DNA of 64,000 nucleotides from Perognathus longimembris pacificus (GCF_023159225.1 NC_063161.1:125278958-125342957), one strand, 5' to 3'. Counted from the stretch's first letter, positions 22,025 to 32,682 are shown. Program-made: numbers and translations. Notes: generated by a model not told the origin, from the sequence alone.

Positions 22025-22830
22025 CAATAAAAATATAATGGTGACCATGCCAAAGGGACACAAGCCAACAGGAAAGACAGTGACAACGGCCAATGTTGGG
22101 ACAATCTGAGTAACCAAATAGTTGGAATAGTGCTGGATTACAACCCATGGTATGAAATTCCTGTAAGTCCATATTGACATAAACAAATTGTTGAATGATA
22201 AATCAGGAGCTGACACATGGCTTCTGTAGCATCTTTCCCCTCAGGCAGAGGAGCCCAAGAATGTGGACTCCAACTGGAGTCCTTGGACTTGTTTCAACAG
22301 AGTCTAGTACAGAAATAAGGAATGACTTTGCACTCCAGAAACCTGCAGACCCAACTTTGAAACAGTGATCTTGAGTAACATCAGTAGGCTCGCAGCATGT
22401 ACCTCTGACACCATGGGGTGAAAAATCATTTTAATACTGTGGTCTTTGTCCCCCAACCCCATCAGTACCATCTAACTATGAAAATAAAAAGCCAGACAAA
22501 CTCACATGGAGAGAATTCTATACTTCAAAATTCTCAGGTTCATCAGAAACAAGGAAAGTCAGAAAACAGCCCAGCACAGAGGGCCTAAGGAATAAGGAAA
22601 CACAACTACCTGGAACTGGTGTCTTGATAGAAACTATGTAGAAAGAGAAAGCGGCAGTAGGAAACCCAGAAAAATCAGAATACAGTATGGAGTTTAGTAA
22701 TAACAATTTTCTTCTGTGATGTTATTAGTTGTGACAAAGGTATTCCCTAGTGGGGAATATATTAGAACTCTCTGTACTGTTTTTGTGAGTTTTCCCTAAG
22801 TCTAAAATATTCTATCTAAAGACTTTTTTA
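22025..22830 (+). other. Unassigned, possibly old repeat
   Basis: The end (AACTCTCTGTACTGTTTTTG, then TTTTCCCTAAGTCTAAAATA) resembles the tail of an old interspersed element I recognise from other mammals but cannot name. The rest has no open frame. It may be an ancient transposon or ERV remnant. Confidence 0.3.
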
Positions 22831-22834
22831 AATT

Positions 22835-23620
22835 TACAATATATTCCTATGTAGGTGGAAAATATTTGACAGTTCCAGTGGGTATGAGTTTGTACTCTCT
22901 GGAGTTCGCATTGGCAGTCTGATGTGTACAGCTAAAAAATCTCTGATCATGACCTGCTACATGATTTGACAAACCACTTTTTAAAAATAATACAGAATTT
23001 CAAGATGGTGGCAGCAGAGCATTAAAGCAAGCATGTGACCCTTCTGAATATAGGTCTGCATGAGGGTACAGGCAGCACAGCTGGGGAGGTAGCCCTGTTT
23101 CTGAACTATGAATACAATGGAATTGTCCACTCTGGATTCATTTTTACCAGCTAAAACCCCCATCATACACTCTACCTGTGCATGAGTTAATGTCCATTAC
23201 AAATATGTACCTATTTGAAGGTTTTCCAGATACTGGTGATTTGGCAGCAAGCAAGATTCAACTGGGCAATAAATCAGAAGTTCATCTCTCACTAAGGTGA
23301 ACTCCAGTGTTGAAAGCTGACCTAGGCCATGGTCCAGATATAGACACCCTCAAGGCTCATCCCTCACCATCTCTCCCTCTAACCTTCTTCCATCTTAGCT
23401 ACAGAATGACATCCTACAAGAGAATTTTGAAGAAAGTAGCTTTTTAACAAAGACAATTAAATATGTAAAAGTTTTATGAGACTGTTTTATAACATTTGTA
23501 TTTAAAAGTTTCAGTTACATTTTCTTCTAAGCATTTAATGGTAACCAATTTTAACATATACAAATACCGGTGACTCAGGGTGAGTTGTTTTCCCCATTCT
23601 GGGGATGAGAAAAATATGAA
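22835..23620. other. Single-copy intronic sequence
   Basis: No repeat or exon was recognised. Confidence 0.4.
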
Positions 23621-23624
23621 GCAA

Positions 23625-23748
23625 CTGCTGGGAACAGTGGCTCACATCTGTAATCCTAGCTACTCAAGAAGCCGAGGTCTGAGGATCACAATTTGAAGGT
23701 AGCTCAGTAGAAAAGTCTGTGAGACTCTTATCTCCAATTAACCAACCG
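23625..23748 (+). repeat. Left half of a 7SL-headed composite SINE
   Basis: GTGGCTCACATCTGTAATCC, TAGCTACTCAAGAAGCCGAG, AGTCTGTGAGACTCTTATCT. The tRNA-like half is missing. Confidence 0.8.
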
Positions 23749-23847
23749 TAGCATCAATTTTCCAAATAAACCTCTACTTCTCAAACACCAAGGCAGTTCA
23801 TTTAAAACAATTAAAAAATTAATTTCCTCATCAAGAAAGTACCTTTT

Positions 23848-24038
23848 GGGCTGGGGATATAGCCTAGTGGCAAGAGTGCCTGCCTCGGATACACGAGGCC
23901 CTAGGTTCGATTCCCCAGCACCACATATACAGAAAACGGCCAGAAGTGGCGCTGTGGCTCAAGTGGCAGAGTGCTAGCCTTGAGCGGGAAGAAGCCAGGG
24001 ACAGTGCTCAGGCCCTGAGTCCAAGGCCCAGGACTGGC

Positions 24039-24074
<36 letters not shown>
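23848..24074 (+). mobile_element. IDL-Geo SINE
   Basis: Full-length element with a B box (GGTTCGATTCC) and a long poly-A. The 15-bp TSD AAGAAAGTACCTTTT is identical at 23833-23847 and 24075-24089. Its head reads GATATAGCCTAGTGGCAAG with TCGGATACACGAGG, a variant also seen in the 29.3-kb copy, which suggests a shared subfamily. Confidence 0.93.
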
Positions 24075-24078
<4 letters not shown>

Positions 24079-24451
24079 AAGTACCTTTTAAGAGATTTTA
24101 AAACTTATAATTGAAATTAATTACTGTTTGGCCCTGTGGCCAAAACATGTGGCCATTTTATGGTCTTTATGGACCAAGACTTTTGAGAAGAGTTTGACAG
24201 CTCAGGAAATTTGTCTTTTGGAATTTGGTGGTGGATTTGGTTGGGAAAGTGTGGGAGAGGAAGAAGGAACCTAAAGCACTTTTCCCTGGAGGGCTTGAGG
24301 TTCAAAAGCAGGGGTGAGATCTAGACAGCTGCAGGACATAGCCAGCCAACAGAGGTATCGTCTTTGGAGGACATGCATTCATAATGCTGCCAACATTAAA
24401 AAAAAAAAAAAAACAAGATCCATAATACAAAGGTCAAAAATTCTGGCTTCT

Positions 24452-24915
24452 ACTAGGCACTGATGACTCACACCTGGAGGCTGAGATCTGAGGATCTTGG
24501 TTCAAAGCCAGCCTAGGCAGGAAAGCCCACAAGCTCCTTATCTCCAATAATTTACCATAAAAACAGAAGTAGAGTTGTGGCTCAAGTGGATAAGTGCTAG
24601 CCTTGAGCATAAAAGCTAAGGGTCGGGCTGGGAATATGGCCTAGTGGCAAGAGTGCTTGCCTCGTATATATATATGAAGCCCCAGGTTCGATTCCTCAGC
24701 ACCACATATATAGAAAATGGCCAGAAGTGGCGCTGTGGCTCAAGAGGTAGAGTGCTAGCCTTGAGCAAAAAGAAGCCAGGGACAGTGCTCAGGCCCTGAG
24801 TCTAAGGCCCAGGACTGGCAAAAAAAAAAAAAGCGAAAAAAAAAAAAAAAAAAAAAAAAAGCTAAGGGTCTATGCCCTACCACAAATTCAAGCACTAGTA
24901 CCAGAAAAAAAAAAA
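24452..24915 (+). repeat. 7SL-headed composite SINE split by an IDL-Geo
   Basis: The left half starts with GGCACTGATGACTCACACCT and the right half with AAACAGAAGTAGAGTTGTGG. The right half stops at about 24624 (AAAAGCTAAGGGTC) and resumes at 24871 (TATGCCCTACCACAAATTC), with an IDL-Geo between. Confidence 0.85.
24625..24856 (+). mobile_element. IDL-Geo SINE nested in another SINE
   Basis: Complete head and Geo half; B box GGTTCGATTCC. The 14-bp TSD AAAAGCTAAGGGTC occurs at 24611-24624 and 24857-24870. A TATATATATGAAG run expands the usual TATACATGAGG of the head. The poly-A tail is interrupted by GCG. Confidence 0.92.
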
Positions 24916-25034
24916 AAATTCTAGCTTACCTCAGAAGACCATTCCATAGGACAACACCTCTACAATGTCTGTTTCCAATACATGTGGATGATATTGTGCC
25001 CACCTGGGTGGTCCAATCGACTTCATGGCATTTA

Positions 25035-25127
25035 TTCTGCCAGCCTAGACTTTATTCTTGCCATACCAGTGCTTTGTGTATGGAACACAAGTGCTTTATC
25101 ACTAAGTTACAGATCCATCCCTAGTTC
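25035..25127 (-). repeat. Old ID-like tRNA-derived fragment
   Basis: Antisense pattern TTGCCATACCAGTGCTTTGT, then CAAGTGCTTTATCACTAAGT and ACAGATCCATCCCTAG. Strongly diverged. Confidence 0.45.
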
Positions 25128-25129
25128 AT

Positions 25130-26485
25130 CTTAGACTCATTAAAGAAAATTATGCCTATGGTTGCAAACTGACAGCAGAAAGTGGTGGGCATCTCAAGTA
25201 TCTGTCTTGGGACTTGAAATGTTCTGCCTTCCAGGGAAAAGGGGCTCCATCACCATAGGGCCAGGCCAGGATGAGGCTTACTGGCCTGCTACCTGCTCCT
25301 TTTAGGCTGAGCCAGGAGTATCTGCTGTTGTGGAATCTCCAGTCAAAATACTTGTTTTGTAAGGGTGAGTGGCATCTATTGACTGTACTGGGAAACTATC
25401 ACCCAGGTAATACTGTCTCTGAATGCTTCATACTTTCATATTCCTTCCTCCGCTGAGCACCCCTGAGCATCAAGGTTCCCGCTCACATGCTACATCTGAT
25501 ATAATGCACTTGCTTGTTTTCTGAAAGTAACCCCAAGGAGCATGGACAGACTTTGGGGTATAATGGGCTGGGTGTTTTGCAGATGGGCTGGGTTTTCTGC
25601 TTTTGTCTTTCCTTTATCATTTATCGGCCATTCTCACTTGACTCTCACCATGTCTGTTCACATTTGTGCAGTGCACATGAAAATGAGAAATCATCTTTGA
25701 TATGGTGCATTTGATCTATGTTACATTAACTAATCACAGTGATACTTTAGTGATGTCCCACCCATGCACTGTTGGCCGACCTGTACTCACTGTAAGAAAG
25801 AACACCCTGAGAAGCCCCATGAAGTCCCATGAAGCCCTGTGGCTGGCCCCCACCAAGGGAACTACCTTGCAGAGCCAAAGCTCTCTGAGCCAGTACCATC
25901 TCCCTAGGTTCCTATAAAAGTTCTTACATTTCCTGGGCCCCAAAACATAATGCTATCCTTTGGGACCACAATTAGTAATTTTAAAATGCTTTCTAGTTGG
26001 CTGAAAAAAATCTCAAGCTTGTAAATCTATTGTATTTCAGGCAGGTATTGCAGAACATATACATATAAAAAAGTAGGTGGACTACTGAAATTCTAAACAT
26101 AGAAGATTTAAAAGATTTTTTTTAAAAGGATGCCAAGTATAAATTCCATTCTCATCTATAATCCCATCAGTAAATAGCTACTTGTAGTATTTTGGTGTGT
26201 TACCTGTTTAATCTCTTTGAAGTGTGCATGTACAGTTAAAAAATAAGATTAGAATCACACTGCAGATTAATGTTTTATTGCCCTTTCTTCACTGAACATC
26301 CATTCTGTCATGAGACTTAGATATTTTTTGAACAATGAATTCTCATAAGCTCTCACAGTTTCAACTATTACCAAGACAAGAGAATATTTGGATGATACTT
26401 CTTGGACATATCCTTGGCAGTTAGTCTCCAATATTTTCCTTGATTAGATTGATAGGAGTGGGTTAAATCTGATAGTTTATGTTAA
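25130..26485. other. Single-copy intronic sequence
   Basis: No young repeat. ORFs of 60-71 codons around 25271-25943 lie on both strands with no recognisable domain. Confidence 0.4.
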
Positions 26486-26487
26486 GA

Positions 26488-26711
26488 GATCATATACTTA
26501 TACTCCTGGCTACTCAGGAGGCTGAGATCTGAGTATCACTGCTCAAAGCCAGCCTGGGCAGAAAACTGTGTGAGACTCTTGTCTCTTATTAGCCACTAAA
26601 TAGCTGGAAGTGGAGGTATGACTCAATTGGCAAAGCATTAGCCTTGGGCAAAAGATCTCAGGGACAGAGCCCAAGCCTTGAGTTCAAGCCCCAGGACTGG
26701 CATTAAAAAAG
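26488..26711 (+). repeat. 7SL-headed composite SINE (B1-dID-like)
   Basis: A well-preserved copy: GGCTACTCAGGAGGCTGAGA, AAAGCCAGCCTGGGCAGAAA, then the tRNA-like half GCATTAGCCTTGGGCAAAAG and CTTGAGTTCAAGCCCCAGGA. It is the best copy here for comparing the right half with the Geo half of IDL-Geo. Confidence 0.88.
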
Positions 26712-26724
26712 AATGAGAATGGCA

Positions 26725-26802
26725 ATATCCCACATTAGGACAGTTGGGCCTGAAATTCCCCTAGGAATTCATGTGAAGGTTGAGAAACACTAGCCTAGAA
26801 TA
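26725..26802 (+). repeat. Possible MER5-like 3' end
   Basis: GGGCCTGAAATTCCCCTAGG and TGTGAAGGTTGAGAAACACT resemble a MER5 terminus. Confidence 0.4.
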
Positions 26803-26807
26803 ATCAT

Positions 26808-27060
26808 TTTTTTCTGAACTACAAAAGGGGTTACAATGTAACATGCCCATCTAAGTGTCCAGTACTTCCTGTTTAGAGTCATCCATTCCATCATTCTCCC
26901 CCATTCCCTTTGTTTGTTCTCTCCAGACTCATTTCACATTTCCTACTTCTTTGGCCACATATATGCATCAAGTATTACTGCTATAGTTACCCCTGTGTTT
27001 TTCATTCATTCACCTCCCTCCCACTATCCCCAACCCCATACAATCTTGTTTCAGCTTCTG
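26808..27060 (-). repeat. Probable L1 3' UTR fragment
   Basis: AAAGGGGTTACAATGTAACA followed by pyrimidine-rich ATTCTCCCCCATTCCCTTTG matches the antisense L1 3'-end pattern seen at 48245-48640. Diverged. Confidence 0.5.
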
Positions 27061-27324
27061 GTTTTCTTTTTGTTAAACTGTCTCAGAACTATGATTTTTA
27101 AAAGGTGGTTCCTGGGCAAGCAGTGCTGGCCATAACTGAGGACTTGTCAGGACTGAGCCAAACACCTGGGCATTGGGGCTCAGCAACATACATTTTACAA
27201 TGTCCTGCAGCAATCCTGATCCATGCTAAAGTTTAAAAATCATAGGGCTAGAAAGTTCCATTGTGCATATTCCTGGCTTAAGATTCCCTGCTTAATGAAA
27301 CAAGAGGCTGATCGGTGATTCACT

Positions 27325-27535
27325 GAATCTATTTACTGTAGACTTGAGTTCAAGCCCCTTGTCTGCTACTTACAATCTGTGTGACTGAGCTTCTCTGAGA
27401 CTCAGTTTCATCATGTAGGATATGAAGAGACATGGCATCTCATCTACCTCATTGTATTGTAAGAGTTAAATAGAAAATAAATTAATTGAAGGTTATTTCC
27501 GTCAGAGACAGAGCTTGATAAATATTTGCTATGAC
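27325..27535 (+). repeat. MIR SINE
   Basis: Near-complete sense MIR: AGACTTGAGTTCAAGCCCCT, AATCTGTGTGACTGAGCTTC, ACTCAGTTTCATCATGTAGG and CTTGATAAATATTTGCTATG. Confidence 0.8.
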
Positions 27536-27539
27536 CACT

Positions 27540-28380
27540 GCCCATTAGGGGATCAGTGCCCATTACAGAATCATCAGAAGATCAGGTAGAAAGTCTCAGA
27601 GGTGGGGAAAGCCATCTGATCTGGCAGTCTGAGCATCCAAAACAGATGTTTGTTTCCTGACTCCTTTCTAGGCCTGTGCTTGTTTAGATTACACCTGCCC
27701 TAGACATGAACAGATGAGTCTCCCTCCCAGACCAGACAGTGAGTCATTCCATTAGGAGCTGTCTTCAAACTGTGGAAGTGCTTATAATACACGGCTATCG
27801 AATCAGGCATGGTCCACTGGACCTGGCTGGGGAGGGACTAAGGAAGAGCGAGGGGGACAAGCAACTGCCACTTAGACCAGCATTCTCAAATAGGACCCAT
27901 GGGAAACAACTCAAAAACCTGTTAAAACACAGACAAGTGGGCATCACCACCACAGTTAAAGCTAGCCCAGGATGGGGTCTAAGGGTTTGCACTGCTAACC
28001 AATGCCAGGTGATGTTCACAGGACTGACCACACTTACGATGCTAAATTGAAAACACTGGCAGCATTTGTGAAACTGGAAGGCAACTGAGCTGTGGCTTAC
28101 AGAAGTTCAAGAAGTGAAGACTTTCACATTTTCACCATAAGATTCAGATTCTCTTTTACCTGCTACTTAGTTTGTCCCATAATGAGACTGGTCAAATTAC
28201 CAGACATGTGGATAGCAGTGCTTTCATCTGCACTACAGGTGGAGTGGAAGCAATGGGCAGATGCTCTACTGCTCTGCTGTCCCAGGTTGTGGGGAGAAAC
28301 CAATCATTCTCACTCCAATCACCAGGCACTTCCCTCCCAAGAAGGGGACATACATCATTCACTTAGTATGTTAAGAGTTA
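27540..28380. other. Single-copy intronic sequence with a MER5-like patch
   Basis: At about 27870-28055 AGACCAGCATTCTCAAATAG and GATGTTCACAGGACTGACCA suggest a diverged MER5-type element. The remainder, including ORFs at 27739-28385, looks noncoding. Confidence 0.4.
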
Positions 28381-28384
28381 TTTA

Positions 28385-28545
28385 GTACTAAGGCCATTAG
28401 GTGGGTAAGACTTGTTATTCCATTTACAGATGTACAAGCTGATACTCTGAAAGGTGGAGCTACTTTTCTTAAGAATGTGCCAAGAAATAAAACATCTTCA
28501 GGTAAGAAATCAGACTTCAAAACTTTTGCACTTCTCTTTCAGACC
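28385..28545 (-). repeat. MIR SINE fragment
   Basis: Antisense MIR: GTTATTCCATTTACAGATGT, CTGAAAGGTGGAGCTACTTT, CAGGTAAGAAATCAGACTTC. Confidence 0.5.
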
Positions 28546-28742
28546 AATACAATGGGTACAAGAGACCTTGCTTCAAAACTGAAAAGATCTGGCATTTCTG
28601 GTATGAAGACACCCTAGATCTGAACTAAGGATGGACTCTGAACCTATGCATAGGCCAAAGGAGACAAGTCTCTCTTTCCTGCTCACCTATCCTCCAACAA
28701 GCTCAGGCCTCAGCATCAGCACAAAGTGACCCTGAGGAAGAG

Positions 28743-28746
<4 letters not shown>

Positions 28747-28790
<44 letters not shown>
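28747..28790 (+). repeat. (CA)n microsatellite
   Basis: About 22 uninterrupted CA units. Confidence 0.98.
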
Positions 28791-28791
<1 letters not shown>

Positions 28792-29004
28792 CTAGTGTAG
28801 GAGAGATTAGAAGATTGCATGGTAGAGTTCAGATATCCAAAAGAGAGTTATTTAGAAGATAAAAGGGAGAAGAAAACACCAAGGCACCTGCCCAGAGTCA
28901 CAGGTATAATAGAGGCTGAAGTGGACTTTAAGGCCATTTTGACTTCAAAACTTCTTTTTCTCCATTACTTTACTTTCTTATGGACAGAGGTAGGCCCATC
29001 TGTG

Positions 29005-29048
29005 CACACACACACGCACACACGCGCACACACACACACACACACACA
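29005..29048 (+). repeat. (CA)n microsatellite with CG interruptions
   Basis: CACACACACACGCACACACGCGCACACAC-type array, split by CG dinucleotides. Confidence 0.95.
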
Positions 29049-29230
29049 GTTTTTAATTTGAACTTTTCAATATAGTCCAGAATGTACCAGGTTTGTTGGA
29101 ATGGTATTCAGACAAGAGAAAATGAGGTTATACATTACAACTTCCCAGTTGAACTGCTTATAGGATAGATTCCTAGACCTTTCCTTTTGACTCATGGGAT
29201 CTTGAATGCACCTCAGAATAATTAATTTTT

Positions 29231-29430
29231 TTTTTTTTTGGCCAGTCCTGGGCCTTGGACTCAGGGCCTGAGCACTGTCCCTGGCTTGTTCCCGCTCAAG
29301 GCTAGCACTCTGCCACTTGAGCCACAGTGCCGCTTCTGGCCGTTTTCTGTATATGTGGTACTGGGGAATCGAACCTAGGTCCTCGTGTATCCGAGGCAGG
29401 CACTCTTGCCACTAGGCTATATCCCCAGCC
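29231..29430 (-). mobile_element. IDL-Geo SINE
   Basis: Antisense element from poly-T and GGCCAGTCCTGGGCCTTGGA to ATATCCCCAGCC. The 19-bp TSD CTCAGAATAATTAATTTTT is identical at 29212-29230 and 29431-29449, the longest perfect SINE TSD in the window. Confidence 0.94.
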
Positions 29431-29461
29431 CTCAGAATAATTAATTTTTAAAGCGCCTTCA

Positions 29462-29825
29462 CAGGTAGGTGCAGTGGCTCAATCCTGTAATTCTAGCTCC
29501 TTGGAAGGTAAAGACTGGAGATCAAGATTCAAGGCCACCCTTGGCATCACAACCAGTGGCTGAGTAAGGTGATATGTGTCTGTTATCTCAAGAGAAGCTC
29601 AATGGTTGGACACACAGGCACACCCCTGTCATCTCAGTGACTAAGGAAAACATTTAGTAAGAGAAAATTAGGAGGAACGTGATCTAGGCAGACTCAGGTA
29701 TAACTCAAGACCCTATCCTGAATATAACAAATGCAAAAGGGGCTCACAGAATGAATCAAGTGGTAGAGTGCCTACCTACTAAGCACTAGGTCCTGAGTTC
29801 AAACTCCAACTAGCCTACAAAACTC
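29462..29825 (+). repeat. Trimeric SINE: two 7SL-like monomers plus a tRNA-like monomer
   Basis: First monomer GGTGCAGTGGCTCAATCCTG; second GGACACACAGGCACACCCCT with TGTCATCTCAGTGACTAAGG; then a tRNA-like block AATCAAGTGGTAGAGTGCCT and GGTCCTGAGTTCAAACTCCA. Same layout as 4885-5235. Confidence 0.7.
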
Positions 29826-29889
29826 CAAAATGCTAGGACTCTATAGTGCTCACATTTGTGATAAATAAAGTAATAGTTCCTCCTAGTTA

Positions 29890-30112
29890 CTGAGTTTTGA
29901 CTCTAGGCTAGTACCATCAAGTAACTCACTAAGCCATATATGAGTGTCTGCCCCAGCCAGGCAGGGGCAGACTACTATAGCCTAAATTTCACGAGAGGAA
30001 ATGACAGAGGAAGGTCAAGTTTCCTGCCGAAGGTCATACCACAAGGTATTGGAGGAGCTAGGCTGTGAATGCAAGCCACCTGGCTACAGATCTTTTCTTC
30101 TAACCATAGGAG
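29890..30112 (-). repeat. MIR SINE
   Basis: Antisense MIR: CACGAGAGGAAATGACAGAG, GAAGGTCATACCACAAGGTA, GGAGCTAGGCTGTGAATGCA, TTTTCTTCTAACCAT. Confidence 0.65.
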
Positions 30113-30114
30113 GA

Positions 30115-31390
30115 AAGAGCACCAAATAAGAACGGATCCAAAGTCATTAGGCTATGACACATTCTGAACACAAGCCAGCAGCAGTTAGGAAGCTCAACAT
30201 TACCCAGGGCAGGAAGCAGCAATAGAAACACTGTTAAACCTTGAAATGACTCTAAGAACGGAAAGAGCTGCAAGCTCTCAAGGCAGAAAGTCTAGACATT
30301 TCTTTGGTCTAAATGTATATGTGTACTTCTATGTTAATCCAAGCTTTCCAGGATAGTCCCAAGTGCACCCAGGTGATTCCTACTGCCATTCCTTCTTTTA
30401 AAACAAAACGTGCTCTTTAAAAATAGTTTTACTGTATCTTGGGATATTCAAACAAAATGTCATTAAATGTATTGACACAGTGGGTAAAATATTAACTGCA
30501 GCGAAACTCCCCATGAGCTAATTCACCTGATTGCACTTAGGCTTTTCTGGGAAAAACTAGGTCAGGTTCTACACCTTCAAGTTGGGTCCAAATCATTACC
30601 CGCTCCAGGCATCACCAGGAAGGACACATTATTGCAAATAGGAATGTTCTAGGAGGACCAAGGACATAAAAAGAAGTATGGTTTGTATATTGTGAGGGCT
30701 AGAGCCAATGGGAACTTCTTAAGTACTCCATTTAACTACCTTGTCCTTGAATTTGATTTTGGGCAAAATGGTAGAAGAAGTTGGGGTGGACCATCTTCTG
30801 GTCCCTGCACAAGTGCATGTGTTTATGCTCTTTCTTCCCCCCCTCACTCCTTCGCTCCTTCCTTATGATTGGTAATAATAACACACAAAAAAAACCTAAG
30901 TTAAAGATGTCCCTCCCCTCCCCACAGAGCCTAAAGAAGTTCAGTTTAAAGTGAATGGGATGAGGCAGGGCCAATATTACCAATATAGCTTGGTCCGTGG
31001 CCAGCTGCCTCAGCCTCTGGCCCCACTGCTGGGAGTTCAGATCATAGGCTGTTAAGAGAGACCCATCACAAGGTGCAGAAAGAGCAAAGACAACAAAAAG
31101 AAAGAGACAGGCATCTTGCTTAGTAATTAGTAACAAGTCAATGTCACTTAATTTATACCACCTAGTTCTGGCACCAGGAAGGAAGCAGGAAAGCAAGGGA
31201 ATGAGGAGGAAGGGAAGGGAAATTCTTAAGAGAATATTCGCCTAAAGGTGTGTTCTAGCTGAGTCTCCTCCATAGGGTTTAACATACTACCCTGAATTCT
31301 TTTTTTCCCCCCTGAATTCTTATACTCATGTTACACTTTTAAAGATAAAAGAGGACACAAATAAACAGTCATGTCAACCTAACAAAAATA
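30115..31390. other. Single-copy intronic sequence
   Basis: About 1.3 kb without clear repeats. The 154-codon minus-strand ORF at 30732-31196 has no recognisable domain and shows no exon-like splice signals that I can see. Confidence 0.4.
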
Positions 31391-31394
31391 CACG

Positions 31395-31513
31395 GAGCTG
31401 GGTGCAATCCTACCTACTCAGAAGGTTGAGATGTGGGGATCAAGGCTCCAAGCCAGCCTGGGCAGGAAAATCTGTGAGATTCTAGTCTCCATCATCACAA
31501 AGCCAGAAGTAGA
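31395..31513 (+). repeat. Left half of a 7SL-headed composite SINE
   Basis: CCTACCTACTCAGAAGGTTG, AAGCCAGCCTGGGCAGGAAA and CACAAAGCCAGAAGTAGAGA. The right half is replaced by the GGAG array that follows. Confidence 0.75.
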
Positions 31514-31602
31514 GAGGGAGGGAGGGAGGGAGGGAGGGAGGGAGGGAGGGAGGGAGGGAGGGAGGGAGGGAGGGAGGGAGGGAGGGAAGGAGGGAGAGAG
31601 AG
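31514..31602 (+). repeat. (GGAG)n microsatellite
   Basis: About 19 GGGA/GGAG units, then GAGAGAGAGACAGA. It starts at the junction between the two SINE halves (AGAAGTAGAGA). Confidence 0.98.
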
Positions 31603-31619
31603 AGACAGAATGGCAGTAA

Positions 31620-32371
31620 AATACAGAGAAGGAAGGATCCACCAGTGGTCTTCAAACTGGATTCTGCAGGATTATTGCAGGTACTAAAGGAATCTAAATG
31701 GGGAATGGGAGTGGTGAGGGGTCCTCTTCCTGCCCACCTGTCCTCTCACTCTCCTCCCCTTATGCAGCTCTATCTTAACCTGTCTCTGTGTTACCTTGCA
31801 GGAAGAGCTGCCAGGACTCTTAATTTATTGATGTCTGTAAAGCCTTTGGGAATTTTTTGGAGGTACTTTCTGCAAGACTGGCCCAGGAACAGGACTCTAA
31901 TTAAGCATGCATTGGCAGCTGCCAATATCGATTGTCCAAACGGGTTCTGGCACAGGGAACACAGAGTTAATTGCTGGCTGAATGAGGCCTTTGGAATGAG
32001 CACAGGCCATGGCCAGGCCTGGCCCTTCCTCAAGCACCTACTTGCTCCCTTTGACAGTTTGTGGTGGCAGCTGCTGGGAGAAGCTCAGAGCACCTCATGT
32101 AAACATCTAGAAGAAGGCTGCCTCAGGGCTTCAAGCAGGGGCATGAAGAAAGTTCTGAACGTTTTCCCTTCTGACTTGTCTAGGGAGGTTTACAACTGGA
32201 TGAGTGCTAGACATGTGGCTGCTCAGGCACCTGCAGGAAGAATATGGGCAACCCACTCTGCGGATGCCCTTCCTTGGGCTGTACTGCTCCCAGGAAAGAG
32301 GCAGCATGGAGAATATGCTATGTGCTCAATGATTCCAAGGTGGAGGAGTGGAAGTGCTAAGTTGCTTGGCT
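31620..32371 (+). other. GC-richer unique block with the longest ORF (242 codons)
   Basis: The plus-strand frame 31645-32373 is open for 242 codons. I recognise no domain, and the last codons run into an old SINE-like tail at 32340-32450. The block holds TAATTAAGCATGCATT, ATCGATTG and the palindrome at 32011-32024, so a conserved regulatory element is as plausible as a protein. Confidence 0.35.
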
Positions 32372-32449
32372 AATAATTGTAAGGTCCTGACTTTAAGTCT
32401 GAGTAACACCAATAATTGTAAGGCCCTGACTTTAAGTCCGAGTAACACC
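32372..32449 (+). repeat. 39-bp tandem duplication
   Basis: The unit AATAATTGTAAGGTCCTGAC ... GAGTAACACC occurs twice back to back (32372-32410 and 32411-32449) with two differences. It lies in a tRNA-like SINE tail. Confidence 0.92.
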
Positions 32450-32682
32450 GTTTTTTAAAAGAAGACCTTAGCGGAAGAGTACAGAGGAACAGTGCCTATA
32501 TGCCTCTGGTCCTATAAAATAATATTTATTGAAATAAACTCCAGGAAATATAAACAAGAGGGTTTTTTGTGTTTTTTTTCTTCTTTTTGTCTCCTTCATT
32601 TTTTCTGTCTTTGAGAGGAAAGGGAGGCACAGAAATGGAGGATAAAGGCTGAACAAATACAGCAGTGGTCCTCTAGACACTA

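Noticed and set aside
30732..31196. 154-codon minus-strand ORF in the same orientation as MOB3B
   Set aside because: The orientation made an extra exon conceivable, but the peptide has no MOB or other domain similarity and includes purine-rich low-complexity sequence.
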